Positions 24,193 to 31,977 of a DNA stretch of 64,000 nucleotides are shown here, in pieces. Both the position numbers and the translations under genes were made by a program. The notes beneath the pieces were generated by a model that saw only the letters and a program-made list of their open reading frames with translations, did no database searches and was not told the origin of the DNA. Source of the stretch: an uncultured Mycoplasmatota bacterium (GTDB lineage Bacteria > Bacillota_I > Bacilli_A > RF39 > UBA660); the NCBI GenBank assembly GCA_900546715.1, contig UREA01000001.1, positions 1-64,000 on the forward strand, read 5' to 3'. The first letter of the stretch is position 1. Each line of letters begins with the position of its first letter.

Positions 24193-24291
24193 TGCATGTT
24201 TTTGGCACCACTTTTCGACCAAAAATGCATTTTTTCGGCACCACTTTTTGATTAAAATTGCATGTTTTTGGCACCACTTTTAGTTTTTGGC
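24193..24291. repeat. Three 33-bp tandem repeats
   Basis: Units start at 24193, 24226 and 24259. Each carries TGCAT, a T-run and the conserved GGCACCACTTTT; the second half of each unit is more variable. The 33-bp period is about three helical turns. The array crosses the 3' end of the 281-residue membrane protein gene. Confidence 0.85.
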
Positions 24292-25125
24292 TATTTTTTT
24301 CATATTTTTACTAGCATTAATTATCATATATAAAGACATTAGAAAGTTAATTAAACAAACCACAAAGCCTAAAGCTCCAGTCATTGTCATTTTAAGTGAA
24401 GAATCATCACCAAACTTACTAATCATAGCTACTTCTAGAGAAATCATAGCAACCATAGCTACAGTTAAATTAATAAATTTACTAGCTTGTAATACTGGAC
24501 TTGCATTTTTACGATAATTTATAGCATTAATAATTGCTACAATAATTAAATAAAAATCATACAAAGCAACAATATATATAATTGAACCGGCATAAGTTAT
24601 TTCTTGATTATTATGAATTATTAAAATGATTATACCAACTAAAACTATGTTAAGAAGCAATAAAACAATTCCACATCTTTTTAATTTTTTATATTCTTGT
24701 AACTTATTAACTCCAAATTCTTTTATATTATGAACTAAAGACAAACGCATTATAAATAAAAGTAAATAATAAATAGCAAAGGTGATAAACCAAACAGAAC
24801 CATAATACACTCCAACACAAAAATTAAATATAGAATAACTAACATTTAGAGCTGTTGAAAAATAAATACTTGTTTTAGTTACAGTTGTATAATTACTTTG
24901 ATATAATTGATATAATTTGGTATTTTTTAAAAAATTATTACTAAATTTACAAGCCTTGCAAAACCAGACAATAAATATAATTAAAGCATAAGTTGATAAA
25001 AGATAAGTAATATATGCTAGTGGTGTATCTTCTAAATGTCTTACAAAAACATAAATAAGCAATATAAAACTTAAATTAAATATTATAAAACCAAGTATTT
25101 TACTGGGATTAAAAAATTTCTTCAT
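24280..25125 (-). CDS. Multi-pass membrane protein of unknown function
   Basis: 281 residues with about eight predicted membrane helices, starting MKKFFNPSKILGFIIF and with short basic loops such as KKLKRCG. I cannot assign it to a transporter family; it lacks ATPase or channel motifs. Similar sized membrane proteins occur in gut Firmicutes, but this is memory rather than evidence. Its last bases overlap the first part of the third 33-bp repeat. It follows the 131-residue gene by 36 bases with a terminator between. Confidence 0.7.
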   Translation of the reverse strand: MKKFFNPSKILGFIIFNLSFILLIYVFVRHLEDTPLAYITYLLSTYALIIFIVWFCKACKFSNNFLKNTKLYQLYQSNYTTVTKTSIYFSTALNVSYSIFNFCVGVYYGSVWFITFAIYYLLLFIMRLSLVHNIKEFGVNKLQEYKKLKRCGIVLLLLNIVLVGIIILIIHNNQEITYAGSIIYIVALYDFYLIIVAIINAINYRKNASPVLQASKFINLTVAMVAMISLEVAMISKFGDDSSLKMTMTGALGFVVCLINFLMSLYMIINASKNMKKIAKN

Positions 25126-25135
25126 ATTTAATAAC

Positions 25136-25163
25136 TAAAAAGAAAAGAAAGTTTTATCTTTCT
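25136..25163 (-). terminator. Terminator at the end of the 131-residue gene
   Basis: GAAAG and CTTTC form a short stem followed by TTTTCTTTTT on the minus strand. Confidence 0.45.
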
Positions 25164-25557
25164 ATTCCTTAACCCCTTTAATATAAGAATATATTGGATA
25201 GTTAAGTACACATACAAGTAAGCCTACAATACCAGTTATAATGCCTACAATCATATCAGTTTTAGTAGCGGTATCAATCATTACTCGGCTCATACCAAAG
25301 CCCATAACTAAGGCTCCAACTACACCGATAATCCAAGTTGCCACAATTCCCCAGTTAATTTTACCACTCATTTTTCTTGGATGATGCTTCCGATAAATTG
25401 GAATTATACAAAGTAAAACTATAAAACCAATAATAGCAACAACTACTCCAGCATTAAATAAATCCCATTCTGGTATTAGCGTCATACACATACCAATTGC
25501 AAATATTAACCCACCAATAGATCCTAATATTATTTCTAATAAAGTATCTTTTTTCAT
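25162..25557 (-). CDS. Four-helix membrane protein
   Basis: 131 residues with four predicted membrane helices arranged as two pairs (for example LGSIGGLIFAIGMCMTLI and ATWIIGVVGALVMGFGMS), which suggests an internal duplication, and a basic loop YRKHHPRKMSGK between them. The function is unknown. It lies ten bases after the 79-residue gene, under the same TetR-type promoter, so it is probably repressed by the divergent regulator. Confidence 0.75.
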   Translation of the reverse strand: MKKDTLLEIILGSIGGLIFAIGMCMTLIPEWDLFNAGVVVAIIGFIVLLCIIPIYRKHHPRKMSGKINWGIVATWIIGVVGALVMGFGMSRVMIDTATKTDMIVGIITGIVGLLVCVLNYPIYSYIKGVKE

Positions 25558-25566
25558 AACTCCCTC

Positions 25567-25806
25567 CTATTTTTCTTCTCTTTCTTTTTGTTCGCTTTTT
25601 AATCTTTCTTTAGCTTCTTCAACAGTTTCACCATCTTTGGTTAAAAATTCTGATACGAATTTATCTTCGATTTTAGTATAGCCTTTAACAACACCATCAC
25701 TCATTTTGTTAAAACCTTCGACAACTCCATCGCTCATCTTTTTAAAACCAGTTGTAACTCCTTCAGCTATTTTTTCATTAGCTTGAACAATTTTAGATTT
25801 TGCCAT
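25567..25806 (-). CDS. Small amphipathic protein with internal repeat
   Basis: 79 residues. Two near copies of an 11-residue unit, KMSDGVVEGFN and KMSDGVVKGYT, follow each other, then a charged coiled-coil-like tail (EEAKERLKSEQKEREEK). No membrane segment; the repeats would form an amphipathic helix and could bind the membrane. It is the first gene of a two-gene unit with the four-helix membrane protein, divergent from a TetR regulator whose operator lies in the promoter. Confidence 0.75.
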   Translation of the reverse strand: MAKSKIVQANEKIAEGVTTGFKKMSDGVVEGFNKMSDGVVKGYTKIEDKFVSEFLTKDGETVEEAKERLKSEQKEREEK

Positions 25807-25823
25807 TTTTTTACCTCCAATCC

Positions 25824-25885
25824 ATTAAACAACACTTGTCTGTTTAATACAATTTTAGTATAATATTTTTGAAAGTTTATTTCAA
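25824..25885. promoter_or_regulatory. Divergent promoters with TetR-type operator
   Basis: A perfect inverted repeat, ATTAAACA (25824-25831) and TGTTTAAT (25841-25848) with a 9-bp spacer, lies between two back-to-back promoters. Minus: TTGAAA (25880-25885), 17 bp, TATACT (25857-25862). Plus: TTGTCT (25836-25841), 17 bp, TATAAT (25859-25864). The repeat overlaps the plus -35 box and sits just past the minus start, so binding would repress both. Confidence 0.75.
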
Positions 25886-25924
25886 TCAACAATTTTTAAA
25901 CATGTGTTGGAATAAAGGAGGATT

Positions 25925-26437
25925 ATGAATAAAGCAAATAATAAAAGAAGAAAAGAATCTCAAGAAAAAATAGAAAAAGAATTTGTCCATTTAATTCAAA
26001 CTAAAGAACTAAATGAAATAACCGTCAGTGAAATATGTAAAAATACCAAATTAAATCGTTCCACATTTTATGCAAATTACTTAGATATCTATGATTTAGC
26101 TGATAAAATAAAAGATAGACTTATAGAAGATGTTACCGACCTTTATGAAGATGAACGAACTAAAGGATATAACTCCAATAACTTTACTAAAATATTTTAT
26201 TTAGTAAAAGAAAATCCTTTATTTTTTAAAACTTACTTTAAATTAGAAAGCGATATTTTTACTAGTAATCAAAAATATCTTTATGATACTAATCTTTCAA
26301 AATTATTTTATAATGACTTATATATCGATTATCATATTGTCTTTTTTAAAGCTGGATTTAATGCCATATTAAAAAAATGGTTAGATAATGGCTGTATTGA
26401 ATCACCAGAAGAATTAATGGATATTATTAAAGCATAA
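25925..26437 (+). CDS. TetR-family transcriptional regulator
   Basis: 170 residues. The N-terminal helix-turn-helix is typical (EITVSEICKNTKLNRSTFYA, then NYLDIYDLADK), and the rest is the helical ligand and dimer domain of the TetR_C group. AAAGGAGG precedes the ATG. It probably represses its own promoter and the divergent gene pair 25806-25162 through the inverted repeat between them. The inducer is unknown. A strong terminator follows. Confidence 0.9.
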   Translation: MNKANNKRRKESQEKIEKEFVHLIQTKELNEITVSEICKNTKLNRSTFYANYLDIYDLADKIKDRLIEDVTDLYEDERTKGYNSNNFTKIFYLVKENPLFFKTYFKLESDIFTSNQKYLYDTNLSKLFYNDLYIDYHIVFFKAGFNAILKKWLDNGCIESPEELMDIIKA

Positions 26438-26471
26438 TATAAAGGTAAAATTAATTAAACAATTCTAGCAT

Positions 26472-26503
26472 TTAAAAAGCAACCAATGGGTTGCTTTTTA
26501 AAG
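26472..26503 (+). terminator. tetR terminator
   Basis: AAAAAGCAACC and GGTTGCTTTTT form a strong hairpin with flanking A and T runs, so it can work in both directions. Bases 26504-26585 hold no recognisable gene. Confidence 0.85.
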
Positions 26504-26585
26504 CGGCACCTAGTGTCTTTGCTCATCTAAGAATTATCTTAGGCCACATGACCAAAACTATTCATAAATAATTTGTGAAAAATCT

Positions 26586-27131
26586 TTAATTAAGTCCAAA
26601 ATAATCAAACAAATCATCGTCATTGGTACTAACAAATTCATAAACAAAAGATTCACTATCATCAACTCTAAGGCTAATATTACCATTAGCAAAATCTGTA
26701 ATATCTATATAAAATGTAGCACCATTACAATCAAAGCTATAATTATTTACATCTACTGCTGTAAAATTAGAAACATCTCCGCTGTAAAAAGGTTCTGATG
26801 CAAACCATCCTAACATAAAATGATTAGGATTAAAAGAAGCTATAACCATATCACTTTTTTGACTAACAGATGCCCAATTTCCTGTAAGCATTGTAAATTA
26901 TTCTAAAGATGTATAAGGAACTACTTCTGGTTCTTTTTCTTCTTCATTATTTTCGTTATTTTCTTCTGTAGTATTATTTTGTTCATTATTATTCACATCA
27001 TTAATATTATTTGAAACATCATTATTATCTTCACTTATTTTATCATACACCAAATAAGCGATAACTCCTAGAACTAATACTATTAAAATAGCCACCAATA
27101 TTATTAATATTTTCGTATTTTTATTTTCCAT
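26586..27131 (-). pseudogene. Membrane-anchored protein split by one nonsense codon
   Basis: The upstream part (from 27131, GGAGTAG before ATG) has a membrane anchor and an Asn/Glu-rich linker and ends EPEVVPYTSLE, then TAA (26898-26900). The same frame continues at once as FTMLTGNWASVSQKSDMVIA and codes about 100 more residues of a compact domain to 26586. A single CAA to TAA change would explain it. Both halves look conserved in composition, so the mutation is recent, or the TAA is read through, or it is a base error. Confidence 0.75.
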
Positions 27132-27143
27132 TTTTCTACTCCA

Positions 27144-27398
27144 TTACTTACTTTCTTTATGTTTTTTAAAATCCTTACTTAATTTTGCTTCACCCACTAA
27201 ATCGATGATTGCTCCAAGCATTGCAAATACTCCCCCGATAACAAAACAAATTATTTGAGTATCAGTATTTATAACAAAAATCATAGTAACAATAACTAAT
27301 GCTAATCCAAGTATTGCCATAACTGAACCAATATTCATAAGTTTAATACTTATATGTTTTTCATCTTTTGCTAACTTTTTAAAATCCTTCTTATTCAT
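27144..27398 (-). CDS. Small two-helix membrane protein
   Basis: 84 residues: a charged N-terminus (NKKDFKKLAKDEKHIS), two membrane helices (VMAILGLALVIVTMIFVI and IICFVIGGVFAMLGAIIDLV) and a Lys-rich tail. AAGGGAG precedes the ATG. No family recognised. It lies 12 bases before the split anchored gene and is probably cotranscribed with it. Confidence 0.7.
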   Translation of the reverse strand: MNKKDFKKLAKDEKHISIKLMNIGSVMAILGLALVIVTMIFVINTDTQIICFVIGGVFAMLGAIIDLVGEAKLSKDFKKHKESK

Positions 27399-27459
27399 TT
27401 TATGCTCCCTTCTATCATAATTATATATAATTTTATTTTAAAAGTCTATACTAACAAAT

Positions 27460-27497
27460 TAAGAAAAACAATAAGTCGCTTGGAACTTATTGTTTTT
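27460..27497 (-). terminator. Terminator of the GntR/ABC operon
   Basis: AACAATAAGT and ACTTATTGTT form a 10-bp stem flanked by A and T runs, just after the permease stop. It can work in both directions. Confidence 0.85.
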
Positions 27498-28124
27498 TTA
27501 AAATTCTTTTTTCAAATATATTTTTTTAGATATTAAATAAGAAATTACTAAAACTATAATTAAAGTAATAGGAATAATCAAATAATAATACTTATCAAAA
27601 AACACTATAAAATTATTAGCATCGACATTAAAGTTTTTAAGTAAAAAGCCAATTAATAAGGCAATACCAAATATTCCTACAAATATACCAATTCTACCCT
27701 TTTCTACTCCAAACTTATATATTAAAGGAAACATAATAGCTTCTAATATAATAATTGATGCAGCACAAATTAATACATTAGCAATTATTTCTTGAAAATT
27801 TATATTATTATAAATTAAACCAATAATAAGACTTATAATAATTGTAAAAATAACTGCAATAAATATCAATATAATAGATGCTATATATTTAGATTTAACA
27901 ATATCTTTTCTACTAACTGGCATACTTATAGCATAAGCATCCCACGAATTATATTCATCATAACTAAATGTTGTTATAAAAATCATCATACTAATAAATG
28001 TTGGAATATAATAAATGATGCTTACATCTTCTAAAGAAATAATTATAAATACTACTAAAAATAAAAGTGCATATTTTAAATTACCTTTAATCATTAATAA
28101 ATCTTTTTTAATTAATCCCTTCAT
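27498..28124 (-). CDS. ABC-2-type transporter permease
   Basis: 208 residues with about six membrane helices and the start MKGLIKKDLLMIKGNLKYAL typical of ABC-2 permeases. Conserved-looking motif SYDEYNSWDAYAISMPVSRK follows the second helix; such a motif is common in permeases of the YtrA/BsaB-like exporters. AAAGGAG precedes the ATG and it overlaps the ATPase gene by 17 bases. Last gene of a gntR-ATPase-permease operon, likely a stress- or antibiotic-responsive exporter. Confidence 0.85.
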   Translation of the reverse strand: MKGLIKKDLLMIKGNLKYALLFLVVFIIISLEDVSIIYYIPTFISMMIFITTFSYDEYNSWDAYAISMPVSRKDIVKSKYIASIILIFIAVIFTIIISLIIGLIYNNINFQEIIANVLICAASIIILEAIMFPLIYKFGVEKGRIGIFVGIFGIALLIGFLLKNFNVDANNFIVFFDKYYYLIIPITLIIVLVISYLISKKIYLKKEF

Positions 28125-28983
28125 TTTTATCTCCTTTTATAATTAAAACCATTAAATCTTCTAAAGTGATATTATCAATTATCATATCTTTATATTTTTT
28201 CTTTATTTTAGCTTTATCACTAACAAGCATCTCATAATCATATTTATTTTTCTTATAAGTTATATAATCATTTTTATCAATATTTGTAAATTTATCTATA
28301 TCACATTTCAAAATACCATAATTATCTAATAATTCATCCCTATTTTTATTTAAAATTACTTTTCCCTTATTAATAAATATTATTTCATCAGCAATATGTT
28401 CTAAATCGCTAGTTATATGAGTTGAAAATAAAATTGTATGTTCCTCATCAGCAATAAATTTTAAAAATATTTCTAAAACTTCACTTCTAACGACAGGATC
28501 TAGGCCACTGGTAGGTTCATCTAAAATTAAAAGTTTAGGGTGATGCGCTAAAGCGGCAGCAATTTCTAATTTTTTCTTCATGCCTTTAGATAATTTTTTA
28601 ATCATGCTATTATGAGGCAAATTAAACTCATTTAGATATTTAAAATATAATAAGCTATCCCAATTTTGATAAATACCTTTCATTATCTTATCTAAATCTT
28701 TCGGACATAATATCTCTGGAAAAAAAGAATTATCTAAAACTACTCCAATATCTTCTTTAATTAATACTTCATTTTTATCTAAATTTTTATTAAATATTTT
28801 AATTTCTCCTTTATTTTTTAATAAAATACCTAATATAGTTTTAATTAAAGTAGTTTTACCAGCTCCATTTTCGCCGATTAAACCGATTATTTCACCTGAA
28901 CTAATATTTAAATTTATTTCTCCTAGAGTAAAGGATTCAGGATATTTTTTTACTAAATCTTTAATTTCTATTGCTTTATTCAT
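28108..28983 (-). CDS. ABC transporter ATP-binding protein (YtrB-like)
   Basis: Walker A LIGENGAGKTTLIKTILG, signature KLSKGMKKKLEIAAAL, Walker B LLILDEPTSGLDPVVR and the H-loop in FSTHITSDLEHIAD are all intact, so it is an active ATPase subunit. A ~70-residue C-terminal extension follows. The start chosen is MNKAIEIKDL, whose ATG overlaps the gntR stop; GGAG is nine bases before it. Works with the downstream permease. Confidence 0.93.
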   Translation of the reverse strand: MNKAIEIKDLVKKYPESFTLGEINLNISSGEIIGLIGENGAGKTTLIKTILGILLKNKGEIKIFNKNLDKNEVLIKEDIGVVLDNSFFPEILCPKDLDKIMKGIYQNWDSLLYFKYLNEFNLPHNSMIKKLSKGMKKKLEIAAALAHHPKLLILDEPTSGLDPVVRSEVLEIFLKFIADEEHTILFSTHITSDLEHIADEIIFINKGKVILNKNRDELLDNYGILKCDIDKFTNIDKNDYITYKKNKYDYEMLVSDKAKIKKKYKDMIIDNITLEDLMVLIIKGDKNEGIN

Positions 28984-29359
28984 TTTCATCATCTCCATAA
29001 AATATATTTAAAAGCTCAATTAATTCATCTTTACTTATATTAAAATTCTTGGCAATGTCTATCATTTTTTCTAAATATTTTTCAATATCTTTTTGGGCTT
29101 GTTCTTTAACAAGTTCACTATTTTTCGGAGCAACAAATGTTCCTTTACCTTGTCTTGATACAATATATCCTTCGCTTTCTAATTCATCATAAGCTTTTTT
29201 TATCGTCATTACACTTATTTTAATATCTTGTGCTAAAGCTCTAATTGAAGGTAAAGCCTCATCTTCTTTTAATTCCCCATCCATTATTTGATTGATAATG
29301 GCATTTTTAATTTGTTCATATATCGGAGTAGAACTACTATTACTTATTATTATTCGCAT
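28976..29359 (-). CDS. GntR-family regulator, YtrA type
   Basis: 128 residues: winged helix domain (PIYEQIKNAIINQIMDGELK, then LPSIRALAQDIKISVMTIKK) and a short C-terminal dimer helix, as in YtrA rather than the large GntR effector-domain proteins. The long upstream open frame is not coding; AAGGAGG precedes this ATG. It should repress its own operon: the promoter carries direct repeats of ATACTGT. Confidence 0.92.
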   Translation of the reverse strand: MRIIISNSSSTPIYEQIKNAIINQIMDGELKEDEALPSIRALAQDIKISVMTIKKAYDELESEGYIVSRQGKGTFVAPKNSELVKEQAQKDIEKYLEKMIDIAKNFNISKDELIELLNIFYGDDENE

Positions 29360-29365
29360 TATTGC

Positions 29366-29407
29366 CTCCTTGTTATACAGTATATAACAGTATATGACAG
29401 TTGTCAA
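29366..29407 (-). promoter_or_regulatory. Strong promoter with repeated ATACTGT operator
   Basis: Minus strand: consensus TTGACA (29402-29407), 17-bp spacer, TATACT (29379-29384). ATACTGT occurs twice across the spacer and -10, as expected for an autorepressed YtrA-type operon. Confidence 0.8.
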
Positions 29408-29417
29408 TAATATATTA

Positions 29418-29451
29418 TAAAAAAAAATAAAAAAGTATGCTATTTGCATAC
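29418..29451 (-). terminator. copA-copZ operon terminator
   Basis: GTATGC and GCATAC pair over the copZ stop codon region and are followed by a long T-run on the minus strand. Confidence 0.8.
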
Positions 29452-29658
29452 AATTTTATCTTTAACTTCAAAGCCTAGATCAGTAATCTTTTTAATTACT
29501 TCATCTAACACACTCTCTTTTTTTACAGTAATAGTTAATACTTTAGTATCAAGAGTTATATCATAACTTATAACCCCTTTAATATTTTCTACTACATTTT
29601 TAATACGGGTTACACAACCAACACATTTAATTCCATCAATTGTTAATTCATATTTCAT
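29440..29658 (-). CDS. copZ: Copper chaperone, HMA domain (CopZ-like)
   Basis: 72 residues forming one heavy-metal-associated ferredoxin-like domain. The metal site is GIKCVGCVTRI (CxxC, residues 12 and 15); most CopZ proteins have MxCxxC and here Lys replaces one position before the first Cys. It would pass Cu(I) to the CopA pump. It overlaps the copA stop by ATGA, so the two are translationally coupled. Confidence 0.88.
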   Translation of the reverse strand: MKYELTIDGIKCVGCVTRIKNVVENIKGVISYDITLDTKVLTITVKKESVLDEVIKKITDLGFEVKDKIVCK

Positions 29659-31835
29659 ATTTTCATCCTCCTTAGTCTTAACGAATTTAACACAACAGTT
29701 ATACTACTAATAACCATAGCAATACTACCAATCATTGGGCTTAAAACAAAACCAAAGCTAGCAAATACACCAGATGCAATTGGTATCATACATACATTAT
29801 ATAAAAATGCCCAAAATAAATTCTGTTTAATAATTTTATATGCCTTTTTACTTATTTTTATTAAATCTAAAATGTTATTAATATCATTATTCATAAGTAT
29901 AACATCTGCTGAATCTAGTGCAATATCCGTTCCTTCATTAATACTTATAGCAACACTTGCTTTCGTTAAAGCTGGTGCATCATTTATACCATCACCAACC
30001 ATAGCAACAAACTTGCCTTCATTAATTAAATCAGCAATGTATTTATCCTTATCCTGCGGCAGTGCATTAGCAATGACTTCTTTAATTCCTACTTCTTTAG
30101 CAATAATACCTGCAGTAATAGGATTATCACCCGTTAACATATATACATCGATATTATTTTTACTAAATTCTTTAATAGCTTTTTTTACATCTTTTCTTAT
30201 AGTATCACGAACTCCAATTAATGCAAGTACTTTTTTATTTTCAATCACATAAACTATACTACAACCACTATTTATTAACTCAGAATAATCATCCGCATAG
30301 TTATTGCGAATTTTTAGTTTTTCTAAAAAATTTGCATTACCTAAATAATAAGTTTTATTATTAATACTCCCTTTAATCCCTACTCCATTTATAACTTCAT
30401 AATTACTAACATCTAATTTTTCTTTTGTACTAAATGCTGATGATATCGGATGATTAGAAAGAGATTCTATATTACCAACAATATTTAATAATTCTGAATC
30501 ATTCAGCTTCGAATAATTAAATACTTTATATATATTTAACTTACCATTTGTTAAAGTCCCGGTTTTATCAAAAACTATTGTATCAATATTGCGAGCCGTT
30601 TCTATTACATCACCATTTTTAAGAAATATTCCCCTTTCAGCACAAAGCCCATTACTTACTACAACTACTAAAGGAACTGCTAAGCCTATTGCACAAGGAC
30701 AAGCAACAACTAACACTGTTACAAAGTATATTAAAGATTCACTGAAAGACGCACCTAAAAATAAATGAACAATAAAAGTAATAAAAGCAATAATAAATAC
30801 TATTGGGACAAAATAACCACTTATTTTATCAGCTAGTTTTTGAATTTTACTTTTATTAGATGTTGCATTAATTACTATTTCAATTATTTTAGAAATCGTT
30901 GAATTTTTACCAATATTTGTAGCCTTATATTCTAAAAATCCATCATAAAGTATAGAACCAGCGATAACTTTTGCTTCTTTAGTCTTTAATACTGGCTTAC
31001 TTTCTCCAGTAATAAATGATTCATCGACATAACTTTTGCCACTCTCAACTATACCATCAACTGCTATTTTCTCTCCAGCCCTACTAATTAAAATATCCCC
31101 CGATTTAACCTCATCAATTGTTACTTTAATTTCTTTGTTCTTCTTTTTTAATATCGCATAATCTGGAGTTATTTGGACTAAATCACTTAAAGCACTCTTT
31201 GTTTTATCTTTACTAATACCTTCAATAAATCTTCCTAATTTAATAAAATAAATAATCATACAAGTTGATTCAAAATATAAATTATGAACAAATTCTGTAT
31301 TTCCTAAAATAATCTCTATAAAGCCATAAAGACTATATAAAAAGCTACATACCACACTAAACATTACTAAAGTATCCATATTAGGAATTAAATGAATTAA
31401 ATTTTTCCAACCATTTTTTATAATATCAAATCCATATATTAAGAAAATTATTGCAACAATAAACATAAATGATGCAAGTATTATTGGATGATTATGATTA
31501 AGAAGTAAAACATTTGGTAAATTAAACATGTGATTCATTCCTACATACATCATAAAAATTATCAATATACCTAAAACAATTAATTTTATCTTCTCGGACT
31601 TTTTATTTTCAACTTCACTTATATTTTTAAATTCTCCAGCACTTCTAAATCCGGCGTTTTCTATATATTTTTCAATATCACTTATGAGTATTTTATCATA
31701 CTCGATAGTAGCAATACTTAATACCAAATTGACATTTGCACTAATTATCCCTTTTTGTTTATTTAAATATTTTTCTAAACCAGATGAACAAGCACTACAA
31801 GTCATCCCCGATATTTTTAATACTATTTTTTTCAT
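29655..31835 (-). CDS. copA: Copper-exporting P1B-type ATPase CopA
   Basis: Exports Cu(I) across the membrane using ATP. One N-terminal HMA domain with SGMTCSACSS (Cys13, Cys16), membrane helices, actuator motif TGESKPV, metal site CPCAIGLAVPL in helix 6, phosphorylated Asp in DKTGTLTNGK, GDGINDAPAL, and C-terminal MxxSS (MVISS). About 726 residues from this start. The longer open frame begins in the promoter region: TATAAT at 31849-31854 leaves a very short leader. Two Spo0A-type boxes lie about 60 bases further upstream. Confidence 0.95.
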   Translation of the reverse strand: MKKIVLKISGMTCSACSSGLEKYLNKQKGIISANVNLVLSIATIEYDKILISDIEKYIENAGFRSAGEFKNISEVENKKSEKIKLIVLGILIIFMMYVGMNHMFNLPNVLLLNHNHPIILASFMFIVAIIFLIYGFDIIKNGWKNLIHLIPNMDTLVMFSVVCSFLYSLYGFIEIILGNTEFVHNLYFESTCMIIYFIKLGRFIEGISKDKTKSALSDLVQITPDYAILKKKNKEIKVTIDEVKSGDILISRAGEKIAVDGIVESGKSYVDESFITGESKPVLKTKEAKVIAGSILYDGFLEYKATNIGKNSTISKIIEIVINATSNKSKIQKLADKISGYFVPIVFIIAFITFIVHLFLGASFSESLIYFVTVLVVACPCAIGLAVPLVVVVSNGLCAERGIFLKNGDVIETARNIDTIVFDKTGTLTNGKLNIYKVFNYSKLNDSELLNIVGNIESLSNHPISSAFSTKEKLDVSNYEVINGVGIKGSINNKTYYLGNANFLEKLKIRNNYADDYSELINSGCSIVYVIENKKVLALIGVRDTIRKDVKKAIKEFSKNNIDVYMLTGDNPITAGIIAKEVGIKEVIANALPQDKDKYIADLINEGKFVAMVGDGINDAPALTKASVAISINEGTDIALDSADVILMNNDINNILDLIKISKKAYKIIKQNLFWAFLYNVCMIPIASGVFASFGFVLSPMIGSIAMVISSITVVLNSLRLRRMKI

Positions 31836-31910
31836 AAACATCACTAATATTATATAACATTTAAGAGATTTTGGGTATATTTTGCAAGTTTTTTTAATTT
31901 TTTTAACATC

Positions 31911-31927
31911 TTCGACAAGATTCGACA
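31911..31927. promoter_or_regulatory. Tandem Spo0A-type boxes between divergent genes
   Basis: TTCGACA at 31911-31917 and 31921-31927, again exactly 10 bp apart as at csp. They lie between copA (minus) and the HELGH protein gene (plus). The second box is near the -35 position of a plus-strand TATTAT at about 31949, so the plus gene is the more likely target. Confidence 0.6.
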
Positions 31928-31977
31928 AAAAATTTACATTTAATGTGGTATTATAGCAAACCAAAAGGAGAATTTAT

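Noticed and set aside
24193..24291. Possible CRISPR array
   Set aside because: Only three abutting units with no unique spacers between, and no cas genes anywhere in the window.
25710..25720. Additional Spo0A-type box (TTCGACA)
   Set aside because: It lies inside the coding sequence of the 79-residue protein, away from a promoter, as does a second one near 36327 in the flavodoxin gene; chance occurrence.
26504..26585. Possible small RNA after the tetR terminator
   Set aside because: Only one short hairpin (CTAAGA/TCTTAG) and no promoter or terminator of its own.
31836..31964. Longer copA reading frame
   Set aside because: The upstream codons overlap the TATAAT and the Spo0A boxes and are unlike any CopA N-terminus.
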